54,943 nucleotides of DNA from an uncultured Chloroflexales bacterium (lineage in GTDB: Bacteria > Chloroflexota > Chloroflexia > Chloroflexales > Chloroflexaceae): assembly GCA_937967405.1 (NCBI GenBank), contig CALCJV010000148.1, positions 1 to 54,943 on the forward strand. Reading direction: 5' to 3'. The notes beneath the pieces were generated by a model. The model did no database searches. It had not been told where the DNA came from and saw only the letters and a list, made by a program, of their open reading frames with translations. A program made the position numbers and the translations under genes. The stretch's first letter is position 1; every line of letters begins with the position of its first letter. Positions 32,915-41,729 of the stretch are shown in pieces.

Positions 32915-35467
32915 ATGCAACAGATTGGCATTTCTATTCAATGCACACTGCACACCGTGCTAACTCGTGGGGGCTGGGCGTTGTTTGGTTTTGGTGTGCG
33001 CCTGCTGCTAGCTGCGCTCAAGATCGGTGGCGTGGTTGCGCTTGTCCTCAGCATTACCGCGTGGTGGCTCTATGATCAGTATGGGCGCGATCTGCCCGAT
33101 CCATATACGATCCGCCAGTATCAGCCCTTTGAAACAACGCGCATCTATGCCAATGATGGGCGCACCCTGCTGTATGAATTGGTAGACCCCTACGCCGGAC
33201 GGCGCACGGTCGTACCGTTTGAGCGCATCCCGCAAGCCCTCAAAGATGCCACGATTGCTGTCGAGGATGCGGGCTACTATCGCCACGCGGGGGTGGATCT
33301 GCGCGGCGTACTGCGGGCGGCATGGCTCAACTATGAATCGGGCGCGATCATCAGTGGCGGCAGCACCATCACCCAACAGCTCGTGCGGAATCTGCTGCTT
33401 CCGCCAGAAACGCGCGGGCGCGAGCTACCCACCCGTGCGCTCTACGAACGCAAGCTGCGTGAGATAATCCTTGCCTTTCGAGTCAACCGCGAGTACAGCA
33501 AAGACCAAATCCTCAATCTCTACCTTAACGAAGTCTACTATGGTGCCCAAGCCTATGGTGTGGAGGCCGCTGCCCAAACTTACTTTGGCAAGCATGTGTG
33601 GGAGCTAACCCTCGCAGAAGCAACCTTGATCGCCGGCTTGCCCCAATCGCCTACGCGGCTCAATCCCTTCACCGACTTTGAGCAAGCCCGCACCCGCCAG
33701 CGCATCACGCTTGATCTGATGGTCAAGCAAGGCTACCTCACCCCACGCCAAGCCGATGCCGCATTTGCTGAGCCGCTAACCCTTGTGCCCCCAGTGCTCG
33801 ATCTGCAAGCCCCGCACTTCGTCTTCTATGTGCGTGATCTGCTCGAACAACGCTATGGCCCAGATCGCGTCTATCGGGGCGGCTTGCGGGTTGTCACTAG
33901 CCTCGATCTGCACTGGCAGGCGGTTGCCGAGCAGATCGTGCAACGCCACCTTGCTGAGCTACGCCCGCGCAATGCCACCAATGCGGGGGCGGTGCTGCTC
34001 GCTCCCGACGGGCGCATCTTGGCGATGGTAGGCAGCGCAGGCTACGCCAACACCGATGTAGATGGGCAGGTGAATGTGACCCTCGCGCTGCGCCAGCCCG
34101 GTTCCACGCTCAAGCCATTTGTGTATGCGGCGGCAATGCAACGGGGCTGGACTCCGGCCACCGTGATCTGGGATGAACCAACCACCTTCGTGCGCGATGG
34201 CACGCTCTACCAGCCACGCAACTACGATGGCAACTGGCATGGCCCGCAACGCCTGCGGATGGCCTTAGCCAATTCGCTCAACATCCCCGCCGTGAAAGCC
34301 CTCGAATTTGTCGGGATTGAGGCGTTTGTGCAGCTGGCGAATGATGCCGGCATCACCAGCCTTAACGATCCCTCGCGCTATGGCTTGGCAATGGCACTCG
34401 GCAGTACCGAAGTGCGCCTGCTGGAACTGACTGGCGCATACAATACCATCCGCAATGGGGGTTATCAGCACCCGCCAATAGCCATCGTGAGTGTCAGTAA
34501 CAATCGGGGTGAGATGCTAGAACAAACCACCGATCTGGCCCGCCGCCAGATTTTCGGGGTGCAAGGCGAACAGATCGCCTACCAACTCACCAGCATCCTC
34601 AGCGATAATCAGGCTCGCCGCTATATGTTCGGGGCGAATAATGTGATGGAGTTACCCGACAACCGCCCGGCCGCAGTCAAAACGGGCACGAGCAACGAGT
34701 GGCGTGATGCGTGGGCGGTGGGCTACACAACCGACGTGACCGTCGGGGTGTGGGTCGGCAATAACGACAATAGCCCTATGCAGGAGATCGCAGGGGTGAA
34801 TGGGGCGGGGGTGATCTGGCGCGACCTGATGGTGACCTACCACCGCGAACTCGATCTGCCTGTGCGTCAATTTACGCCGCCCAGCGGGATTGAGCAGCAT
34901 AGCATTTGTGCTGCTACGGGTGCGCCCGCCAGCCCCGCCTGCCCTGTCATCGTCACCGAGTGGTTTCGGGCAGGCACAGCCCCCGATGTGCTGCCAGTCA
35001 CCTATCAGGAACGGCGCGTGGGTGGCAATGGGACGTGCTTGGCGAACAACACAACCCCTTATTATCAAGTTCGCACGATCACCTATGCCGTCTATCCTCC
35101 AGCCTTCCGGGAATGGGCCACGCAGCAGGGCATTCCCCAGCCACCTACCGAGCCGTGCCCCCCACCCGATCCTGATGCGTATGTGGTGAACCGCCTTGAT
35201 GCCAGCATCCCTAGTGTTGCACCCGTCGGCGAGCAGATCGCCGTTAACGGAATTGCACGGGGCGATTATATGTTGGAGGTTGGCGCGGGTACAAACCCAA
35301 CTACATGGCAAACGATTGTGCAGGGCAGTGGCTTGAGCGAAGCGGGGTTGCTTGCCGTCTGGCAGACGGGCGGTGTCCCGGCGGGAGTCTACACCCTGCG
35401 CTTACACGTCATCGCCGCTGATGGCAGCCGCACTACCGATACCCGCCTTATAACCTTGAACAAGTGA
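32915..35467 (+). CDS. Bifunctional penicillin-binding protein (transglycosylase/transpeptidase, class A)
   Basis: Class A PBPs polymerise lipid II and cross-link peptidoglycan at the outer face of the membrane. The 850 residues have one N-terminal membrane helix (about 27-52), a GT51 transglycosylase domain (about 75-265) with the catalytic Glu117 in AVEDAGYYRHAGVD and the GGSTITQQLVRN and NLYLNEVYYG motifs, and a transpeptidase domain (about 350-640) with Ser397-x-x-Lys400 (GSTLKPF), Ser454-Leu-Asn456 and Lys589-Thr-Gly (KTGTSNEW). The last 200 residues form an extracellular extension with Cys pairs and a terminal Ig-like beta domain. The PBP1A/PBP1C assignment is open. The ATG at 32915 has no strong Shine-Dalgarno. 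Confidence 0.95.
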   Translation: MQQIGISIQCTLHTVLTRGGWALFGFGVRLLLAALKIGGVVALVLSITAWWLYDQYGRDLPDPYTIRQYQPFETTRIYANDGRTLLYELVDPYAGRRTVVPFERIPQALKDATIAVEDAGYYRHAGVDLRGVLRAAWLNYESGAIISGGSTITQQLVRNLLLPPETRGRELPTRALYERKLREIILAFRVNREYSKDQILNLYLNEVYYGAQAYGVEAAAQTYFGKHVWELTLAEATLIAGLPQSPTRLNPFTDFEQARTRQRITLDLMVKQGYLTPRQADAAFAEPLTLVPPVLDLQAPHFVFYVRDLLEQRYGPDRVYRGGLRVVTSLDLHWQAVAEQIVQRHLAELRPRNATNAGAVLLAPDGRILAMVGSAGYANTDVDGQVNVTLALRQPGSTLKPFVYAAAMQRGWTPATVIWDEPTTFVRDGTLYQPRNYDGNWHGPQRLRMALANSLNIPAVKALEFVGIEAFVQLANDAGITSLNDPSRYGLAMALGSTEVRLLELTGAYNTIRNGGYQHPPIAIVSVSNNRGEMLEQTTDLARRQIFGVQGEQIAYQLTSILSDNQARRYMFGANNVMELPDNRPAAVKTGTSNEWRDAWAVGYTTDVTVGVWVGNNDNSPMQEIAGVNGAGVIWRDLMVTYHRELDLPVRQFTPPSGIEQHSICAATGAPASPACPVIVTEWFRAGTAPDVLPVTYQERRVGGNGTCLANNTTPYYQVRTITYAVYPPAFREWATQQGIPQPPTEPCPPPDPDAYVVNRLDASIPSVAPVGEQIAVNGIARGDYMLEVGAGTNPTTWQTIVQGSGLSEAGLLAVWQTGGVPAGVYTLRLHVIAADGSRTTDTRLITLNK

Positions 35468-35539
35468 TTCGATCTGCATACTTGATATGACATCACCCGT
35501 GCCGGAAACAGAAAATTCCTCGTCTGGAGAGAGGTATTC

Positions 35540-35568
35540 TTGACCCACCGGCTACCTCACTCTATAAT
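35540..35568 (+). promoter_or_regulatory. Strong sigma70-type promoter of the ATPase/TPR gene
   Basis: TTGACC (35540-35545) and TATAAT (35563-35568) with exact 17-base spacing, 54 bases before the start codon. Confidence 0.85.
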
Positions 35569-35621
35569 CAGAGAGAAGGTCGTTATACCGCGCTAGTGCG
35601 AGCGCGAAGGATCAGACATGA

Positions 35622-38363
35622 ATGGATGAGTTCCAGCCAATTTTTGGGCGTGAAGCTGAGCTTGCACTGATAGATGAGCTTGTCTATGCGTGGGGCGAAC
35701 GCTACTTCGTCACCGTTACTGCTCCGAGTGGAGCCGGCAAAACCCATCTCCTTACCGCCCTGCGCCAACGCTACCGACGTGGTTCCTATTCGCGCCTGCC
35801 ATTGCTAGTCACCGCGATCCTGAACCTGAACACGCCGCATCTGCATAGCCCTTACAACGTTGGTATCCAGCTGGCCCGACACATCAACCCAAGCGCATTT
35901 GAACCGTACCTTGCCCTGTTTGTCAATGGCAACTGTACGGAATTGCCCCCTCCAACACATACTGCACTTGCACTGGTGCGCTCACAGGAAGTACTTCAGC
36001 AGACGTTCCGAGATTGCCTGAGTGTAGTCTCTGCCAATAAACGCCTTATTATTCTGATTGATAGCCTTGATGTGCTCCCGCCTGCGCTCGTCCCAACGCT
36101 GTGGGGGTTCTGCCAATCCTTTGAGAATACGCTCGTGATCTGTGCTGGGCAGCCGAGTGCGGCGGTGCAGCAGTGGCAACAGCTCTTACCGCACTCAGAG
36201 TCGCGTTCGGTCGTGTTGGCTGCGCTCACGGAAACTGCCCGTGCGGCCTATCTCCACCATGCGCTGGAACAACAGCAGCGTAGTCTGAGTGCGGACGTGT
36301 TGCGCCAATTGCTCTGGCTCAGTAGCGATAGCCCAGTGCTCATGCATCTGGCGGTGTGCTATGCCCATGCTGCGCCTCTTGCTGATTGGCTGAAGCAGCA
36401 TCGCCGCCGCCGCCCCAGCCCACCAAGCTATAGCTCGGCTGATTACGCTGAATTTGCGCGGCAGGTGGTGGCCACGATTATTGCCCCAGATACCCTAGAG
36501 AGTCACTTGTTGCGGGCCCTTGCCGAAGTGGCCCCCCTCGATCTGCCAATGGCGGCAGCTGTGCTGAATGTGCCTGAAACAGCACTGTCTGAAGTGTTTC
36601 CGCTCATGCAGCAGCATCCAGCGGTGCGTTCCTTTGCCGATAACTGGATCGGCTTGCACGAACACGTTGCGAGCGTGATCCACACAGAGTTGCTACCCGC
36701 ATATGATCCGGATGGTTCGCAGACCAAGCTGCTGTATGAGCGTGCGGCGAATGCGCTCAATCTGCGGGCGGATAAGCTCGCCCGCCATTTGCTGCAAGTG
36801 CAGCAACTCGCTACGCCGCAGCAAGGCTTGCTGATGGCCCGTGATAGCTATCCTGCGTTGTTGCCTGAAGCGCACCGCCTCCTGCACGATGAGTATTGGT
36901 GGTTGCGCTTGCGCCAACTTACCTACACGCTTGCGGCCAACCCTAAAACCGGCATACAGCTCTTCCAGATGCTGTTTACTGAAGCGACGCAGGGCTACAG
37001 CCTGACGGTTCGCGGCGAACTGTTCGCGGTCCTAGAGCCATATCGAACGCAGCTTGATGGGCATGATCGCGTGATCTACAATAGTGCGTTGATTCAGCAT
37101 CTGGAAGAGACCGGCCAATATCAGCAAGTGCGCCAGCAAGCGAATTTCATGCTGGCCGAAGAGAGCTTATCGTCGACTGTCCAAATTGTTACGCTCATTC
37201 ATCTGGGGCATGCCGATGTGCGACTCGGCTTTCTTGATCAAGCCGTAGCCAACTTCGAGCGAGCGATCCGGCTCTGCCGGATTCACGATCTGCGGATTGA
37301 GCTAGTGCAGGCTCTATCGGGGCGGGCGTGGGCCTACCGCCATCAAGGTCGCCACACTGAAGCCCTAAACGACTATCTCGAAGCCTACCAACGTAGCCTC
37401 AATAGCCAGTATTGGGAGCAGACTGCGTGGGTATTGATCGGGATTAGCTACATCAATATGCAGAACGCAGATCGGCAGGGCGCATACGAAAGTAATCGTT
37501 CCGCACTAGAACTAGCCCACCGCTTCCAATTCCGCAAGGTATTGGGGGCTGCCTATGCCAATCTCGGTGAAATTCAAGTCCGTTTCAATGAGCCGACCGC
37601 TGCGCTCGAGTCGTTTGCCCGCGCTCTCCATATTTTCGAGGAGCAGAATGATCACTATTGGGTTGCATTTGTACGCTGTGGGATGGCTTTTGCCTACCGC
37701 GTCCTGCGCCGCTTTGCCGAAGCCCAAGCCGAGCTAGCGTGGGCCAGTAAGTATGGTGCAGCCAGCCTCCGCACGCGCATCCTCTACTCGCAGGCATTGG
37801 TGGCGTGGGATCAGGGGCAGCTCGAACAAGCCCGCGACTTCTTACTGCTGTGCCGCGAGATGAGCCGCGAGATTGGCGATCAGTTCCACGACTATAAGAG
37901 CTTTGCTGACTTGATCGAGCTGGCATGGGAGTTTGGAGAATATGGGCAGTGGAAGCAGTTCGCGCAGGAGCTAGAAGCAGCCTATGCGTGGCGCAAGGGG
38001 GCGGAAGCGATGCGGCTGTATGGCTCGTGTCTGCGGAAGATCGGCGATCTGGCCCTCTGTGCGGGTGAGTATGATGCCGCTCTTGCCGCATACGAAGAAG
38101 GCTTTCCCTTGATTGCTGAACACGAAATTCACGAACGCTACACGATCCGCTCGCAGATGCGCCAGACAAATGAGCGCATCCTCCGCCGCACCCCCGCCAA
38201 AATCCTCAGCCGTTTGGGGCGTGGGCTGGCACTATTCTGGCGCAGCAACAGCACCCTGATTGCCAAGTATCCGGAAGCCTTGCTCACCTTCCATCTGTGG
38301 GAGCAAGCTGAACACGACACCATGCTGGAAGTGGGGTGTGCTTCCCCGCTCTTTGAGGAGTGA
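35622..38363 (+). CDS. STAND-type ATPase with TPR-like repeats, regulator-like but without HTH
   Basis: The 913-residue protein has an N-terminal AAA/STAND ATPase domain: Walker A TAPSGAGKTHLL (about 33-44) and Walker B RLIILIDSLDVLPP (about 140-153). A winged-helix-like region follows (to about 380), then at least six tetratricopeptide-like helical repeats (about 440-870; for example HLGHADVRLGFLDQAVANFE and ANLGEIQVRFNEPTAALESF). This is the layout of MalT-like or SARP-like signal ATPases, but neither end carries a LuxR or OmpR-type DNA-binding domain. It could be a signalling scaffold with a partner. The ATG has AAGGA 10 bases upstream and the gene has its own promoter. Ends with a hydrophobic patch before an acidic tail. 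Confidence 0.85.
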   Translation: MDEFQPIFGREAELALIDELVYAWGERYFVTVTAPSGAGKTHLLTALRQRYRRGSYSRLPLLVTAILNLNTPHLHSPYNVGIQLARHINPSAFEPYLALFVNGNCTELPPPTHTALALVRSQEVLQQTFRDCLSVVSANKRLIILIDSLDVLPPALVPTLWGFCQSFENTLVICAGQPSAAVQQWQQLLPHSESRSVVLAALTETARAAYLHHALEQQQRSLSADVLRQLLWLSSDSPVLMHLAVCYAHAAPLADWLKQHRRRRPSPPSYSSADYAEFARQVVATIIAPDTLESHLLRALAEVAPLDLPMAAAVLNVPETALSEVFPLMQQHPAVRSFADNWIGLHEHVASVIHTELLPAYDPDGSQTKLLYERAANALNLRADKLARHLLQVQQLATPQQGLLMARDSYPALLPEAHRLLHDEYWWLRLRQLTYTLAANPKTGIQLFQMLFTEATQGYSLTVRGELFAVLEPYRTQLDGHDRVIYNSALIQHLEETGQYQQVRQQANFMLAEESLSSTVQIVTLIHLGHADVRLGFLDQAVANFERAIRLCRIHDLRIELVQALSGRAWAYRHQGRHTEALNDYLEAYQRSLNSQYWEQTAWVLIGISYINMQNADRQGAYESNRSALELAHRFQFRKVLGAAYANLGEIQVRFNEPTAALESFARALHIFEEQNDHYWVAFVRCGMAFAYRVLRRFAEAQAELAWASKYGAASLRTRILYSQALVAWDQGQLEQARDFLLLCREMSREIGDQFHDYKSFADLIELAWEFGEYGQWKQFAQELEAAYAWRKGAEAMRLYGSCLRKIGDLALCAGEYDAALAAYEEGFPLIAEHEIHERYTIRSQMRQTNERILRRTPAKILSRLGRGLALFWRSNSTLIAKYPEALLTFHLWEQAEHDTMLEVGCASPLFEE

Positions 38364-38421
38364 TCCTTGCGCGTGTAGCGGATCGGGATGGTTCTGGGGG
38401 TACATCTTTTGATCCAAAAAG

Positions 38422-38451
38422 TTGCCTAAGGATGATGCAATCTGGTATACT
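38422..38451 (+). promoter_or_regulatory. Putative promoter of the HesB/DUF309 unit
   Basis: TTGCCT (38422-38427) and TATACT (38446-38451), 18-base spacing, about 45 bases before the HesB-type gene. Confidence 0.55.
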
Positions 38452-38495
38452 ACAGCATACGTGTTTGAAGCATAGTATCAGGAGGACATAGAACG

Positions 38496-38939
38496 ATGGC
38501 AGTGATCGAGCAGGATTTGGCCCAGGAAGTTGTCACTCAGCCGCTATTGCTCTTTAGTGAGGGGGCCTCTACCCAATTACTGAAAATGATGCGTGAGAAA
38601 AACCTCAACAAGGATGAGTACGCGCTGCGAGTATTCGTTGCGGGTGGGGGTTGCTCAGGCTTGCAATATGGGATGACCTTTGATGATGAAGTGCGTGAAG
38701 GTGATACCGAGTTTGTCGCGCATGACCTCCGCGTACTGGTTGATCACGTCAGTGCGGTCTACCTTGCTGGCTCTACAGTAGATTATGTGGATAGCCTGAT
38801 GGGTGGTGGTTTCAAGATTGAGAACCCCAACTCGGCCGGCGGCTGTGGCTGTGGCAAATCCTTCCGTGCCAAAGAAGAGGGCGGCGCAAGTGCAGCCGAG
38901 AGTAGTGCGGGTGGCTGTGGGAGTTGCGGCGGGCACTAG
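38496..38939 (+). CDS. HesB/IscA/ErpA-type iron-sulfur cluster protein with a Cys-rich tail
   Basis: A-type carriers transfer Fe-S clusters to target proteins. The 147 residues contain the family core: LRVFVAGGGCSGLQYGMTFD (Cys53), VDHVSAVYLAGSTVDYVDSLMGGGFKIENPN, and the CGCG motif (Cys117, Cys119). The three conserved Cys are intact. The family usually ends soon after CGCG; this one has a tail of about 27 residues, Ser/Ala/Glu-rich, ending GGCGSCGGH with two more Cys and a His. An AGGAGG site precedes the ATG. It is followed after 3 bases by the DUF309 gene and is probably cotranscribed. Confidence 0.93.
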   Translation: MAVIEQDLAQEVVTQPLLLFSEGASTQLLKMMREKNLNKDEYALRVFVAGGGCSGLQYGMTFDDEVREGDTEFVAHDLRVLVDHVSAVYLAGSTVDYVDSLMGGGFKIENPNSAGGCGCGKSFRAKEEGGASAAESSAGGCGSCGGH

Positions 38940-38942
38940 GCG

Positions 38943-39287
38943 ATGACGTATCCCGACGCATATCGGGAAGGTATCCGGCTCTTTAATGCAGGGCATTACT
39001 GGCACGCCCATGAACAGTGGGAGCAGTGTTGGCTAGTTGCCCATGAACCAGATGCAACCTTTTACAAGGGGATTATTCAGGCCGCAGCGGCACTCGTCAA
39101 ATGGCAACAGGCAAATCTCCGCGGTATGAAGCTCAACTGGGCCAAAAGCAGACGCAAGCTCACGACCATTCCTGCGTATCATATGGGAATTGATCTCATT
39201 GCGTTTATTGCTGCAATGGATGCCTTTGTCGAAACCGCAGCTGAAGCACGCACAGGCTGTGCCCCGCTGCTTACCCTAGCTGATTAG
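38943..39287 (+). CDS. DUF309 family protein
   Basis: The 114-residue protein matches DUF309: YREGIRLFNAGHYWHAHEQW (about 7-26) followed by an acidic and aromatic WLV..., FYKGIIQAAAALVKWQQAN (about 43-61) and NWAKSRRKL. The HAHE.WE motif and the KG.IQ.A helix are the family signature. These small helical proteins have no established function that I know of. It sits 3 bases after the HesB-type gene and its stop codon lies inside the following terminator stem, so it ends the operon. Confidence 0.88.
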   Translation: MTYPDAYREGIRLFNAGHYWHAHEQWEQCWLVAHEPDATFYKGIIQAAAALVKWQQANLRGMKLNWAKSRRKLTTIPAYHMGIDLIAFIAAMDAFVETAAEARTGCAPLLTLAD

Positions 39288-39321
39288 CTCGGTACGCTCT
39301 GAGTACCGAGCTATGCTTTTT
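39286..39321 (+). terminator. Strong intrinsic terminator
   Basis: AGCTCGGTAC (39286-39295) and GTACCGAGCT (39303-39312) form a perfect 10-base stem with a 7-base loop, followed by ATGCTTTTT. It overlaps the last two bases of the DUF309 stop codon. Confidence 0.92.
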
Positions 39322-39515
39322 GGCCCCATGTACCACCCTACGGCTAAATGTGGTACACTATAGCAGTTAAGGGTGCTCTTGATTGGACGCACTGGACTGA
39401 GTCTGAGCATCGCTTGGACGCACAGCATGAACCTTGTTCTGCTATGCAGGCCTCGCTGCCAACGCTGAAGCCTTCTGCACGGGCAGTAGTCTACTGTGCA
39501 GTGGAAACAACCATC

Positions 39516-40520
39516 ATGCAAGCCAAAATACTAATCGTTGATGATGAATACTACATGCGCGAGACCCTTGAGATGATGCTACGGCATGAGGGCTACGAAA
39601 TTGTGACTGCGCGTAATGGTCTCGAAGCCTTGCAGCGTGTCGAAGAAGAGATGCCCGATTTGATCCTGCTTGATGTCTCTATGCCGCCCGGCATAGATGG
39701 CTACGAAGTCTGTTCGCAGCTCAAGCACAACAAACGTACCGCCCTGATCCCAGTGACTTTCCTGACAGCGCAGAATGATATTGACAGTCGGCGACACGGG
39801 CTAGAGGTTGGCGCGGATGATTACCTCACCAAGCCTGTCAATTATGAGCTACTGCTGGCACGGGTACGCTCCCAGCTGCGCCTCAAGCGCATCACCGATC
39901 AGCTTGAGCCATCTGAAAATGTGCTGATCATGCTGGCCCTAGCGGTTGAAGCGAAAGACCCCTATACCCGCGTACATCTGCAACGCATGCGTAGCTACAG
40001 TGAGCAACTGGCAATTGCCATTGGGCTACCCACCGAACACGTGAAGGCTGTTCGTATGGGCGGCTTGCTGCATGACATTGGCAAGATCAACATCAGCCAA
40101 GACATTTTGACCAAGACGGGCCCTCTCACCCCAGAGGAGTTTGCCGAAGTCAAGCGGCACCCGCAATACGGTGCAGAGATTGTCTCCCCGATGAGCTTCG
40201 CACCGCAAGTTGGGCCGATCATTCTCGGCCACCACGAGCACTGGGATGGCAGTGGCTACCCCAATAAGCTGCGCGGTGAGGAGATTCCGATTGGTGCACG
40301 CATTGTCTCCGTCGTGGATGCCTTTGATGCCATGACCACCGACCGCCCCTACCGCAAGGCTCTCAGCTACCAAGAAGCGATCCGGCGCTTGCGTGCTCGT
40401 GCTGGGCGGCAGTGGGATCCGCGTTTGGTGAATGTCTTTTGCACGCTGGTTGAGCAGGGCAAGTTCAAGCTCTTGCCCGATGACCTTGAACCAGATAACG
40501 CGCATAACTGTACGCTCTGA
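39516..40520 (+). CDS. Response regulator with HD-GYP domain (probable c-di-GMP phosphodiesterase)
   Basis: The 334-residue protein has a receiver domain (1-125: Asp9-Asp10-Glu11, phospho-acceptor Asp53, Lys106) and an HD-GYP domain (about 135-320) with His186-Asp187 (LLHDIGK), His239-His240 followed by EHWDGSGYP (GYP at 247-249). HD-GYP enzymes hydrolyse cyclic di-GMP to GMP. The full set of metal-binding residues seems present. An open frame extends upstream to an ATG at 39348, but those 56 codons have no family match and contain the region after the terminator; the ATG at 39516 starts the typical MQAKILIVDDE receiver. No cognate histidine kinase is adjacent. Confidence 0.92.
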   Translation: MQAKILIVDDEYYMRETLEMMLRHEGYEIVTARNGLEALQRVEEEMPDLILLDVSMPPGIDGYEVCSQLKHNKRTALIPVTFLTAQNDIDSRRHGLEVGADDYLTKPVNYELLLARVRSQLRLKRITDQLEPSENVLIMLALAVEAKDPYTRVHLQRMRSYSEQLAIAIGLPTEHVKAVRMGGLLHDIGKINISQDILTKTGPLTPEEFAEVKRHPQYGAEIVSPMSFAPQVGPIILGHHEHWDGSGYPNKLRGEEIPIGARIVSVVDAFDAMTTDRPYRKALSYQEAIRRLRARAGRQWDPRLVNVFCTLVEQGKFKLLPDDLEPDNAHNCTL

Positions 40521-40530
40521 CCCCCATCCA

Positions 40531-41388
40531 ATGTATCCTGAAGCCCTTGCTGCCCTGCGCTGCCCCAACTCTCCGCACACGGCCCTTGAGCTTGCCGCAG
40601 GTGCACGCTATGCCCCCGATGGGGCCGTGCTCGATGGCATGCTGCAAGCAGCCGATGGCACTCTCCGCTCCTACCCCATCCGCGACGGTATTATAGACCT
40701 GCTGGGGGGCGCACGCCTACCACGCACCCCCGCCCAAATCACCAACTATCTGCCCCTGACCGCATGGGGCTACGAACGCTTGTGGCGCGGGCGTGCGCTA
40801 ACGCTTCTCACTGGTGAAGCGTTTGGCTATGACCGTGAACTGCCCCTGCTACGCCGCCTGATGCAGCCAGAACGGGGCGGCGTGTACCTTGATGTGGCCT
40901 GCTCGAATGGGCTGTATGCACGGGCCCTTGCCGCTGCGACCCAAGCCGATCTGCTTGCTGCTACGCCGCCCCGCGCCACAATCATCGGCATTGACCATGC
41001 CTTGCCTATGCTTCGGCAGGCGCGAGCCTATGCGCTCCAGCACCGCCTCCGGATTACCTATGTACGCGCCTGTGCCCAAGCCCTGCCGATTGCAAGTGCG
41101 GCCGTTGCGGGGGTCGCAATGGGTGGCTCGCTCAATGAGATCGGGGATCGGCGGGCGTTCTTTGCCGAAGCGCGGCGCGTGCTGGAACCGCATGGGCGGC
41201 TGGTGCTGATGCATCTCGTACAGGCGGGCGAGAGCATCGGACAGGCGGTGCAGGCGATCTTGGGCACTGGCGGGATTGAGTTTCCATCACTAGCAACCAT
41301 CCACGCTGAACTCAGGCAGGCGCAGTTCCACCCCCTTGACGAAACGCAGCACGGTGTGGTCGTCTTTAGTGCGTGGCAGCCCACCTGA
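40531..41388 (+). CDS. SAM-dependent methyltransferase with an N-terminal Trm112-like segment
   Basis: The product has 285 residues from the ATG at 40531 (MYPEALAALRCPNSPHTALE). The first 70 residues resemble a Trm112/YcaR zinc-ribbon-like segment (LRCPNS...YPIRDGIIDLL), with only one Cys of the usual four. The methyltransferase domain follows (about 110-280): motif I YLDVACSNGLYARALA, IIGIDHALPMLRQARAYA, and the post-motif VAGVAMGGSLNEIGDRRAFF. The overall pattern is that of UbiE/Methyltransf_11 enzymes; the substrate cannot be told. The gene starts 10 bases after the HD-GYP stop, so they may be cotranscribed. The frame is open upstream within the HD-GYP gene but has no start support there. 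Confidence 0.85.
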   Translation: MYPEALAALRCPNSPHTALELAAGARYAPDGAVLDGMLQAADGTLRSYPIRDGIIDLLGGARLPRTPAQITNYLPLTAWGYERLWRGRALTLLTGEAFGYDRELPLLRRLMQPERGGVYLDVACSNGLYARALAAATQADLLAATPPRATIIGIDHALPMLRQARAYALQHRLRITYVRACAQALPIASAAVAGVAMGGSLNEIGDRRAFFAEARRVLEPHGRLVLMHLVQAGESIGQAVQAILGTGGIEFPSLATIHAELRQAQFHPLDETQHGVVVFSAWQPT

Positions 41389-41729
41389 TTTACGGGCGCA
41401 ACGGGGTCGTTGCACCGCACGGTGCAGCATGCGGTTGTTTTCCAAAATGCAACTCTGTGGTATATTCTAGCAGGCACAGGCTCGCTGTAGCCTTGATATT
41501 CACTGCCTTGAAACATTCCTGTAATCAGGATCAGGACAGGATTGGTACCACTGCCGTTCAATTCGAGGAGAACCCCGCATCACAGCCGTGCCCGTTGACT
41601 GTGCGGGTGGTTCGGGCAGCAAGGCTAGAGTTGAAGCTGATTGTTGGCATTGGCGGAGTCCACCAAGTGGTTGGAGGAATGTTACAGTTGATGCTACTTT
41701 CACCTGTCCAACATAATTGAGGTGCAACG
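41389..41729. other. Intergenic region upstream of the glycosidase-like gene
   Basis: No gene is supported. A short inverted repeat GCACCG-CA-CGGTGC lies near 41413-41426. A TATATT box near 41459-41464 with TTTTCC 17 bases upstream is a possible promoter. Ordinary composition otherwise. Confidence 0.45.

Noticed and set aside
39348-39515. N-terminal extension of the HD-GYP protein
   Set aside because: The 56 extra codons lie between the terminator of the upstream operon and the typical receiver start, with no family match.
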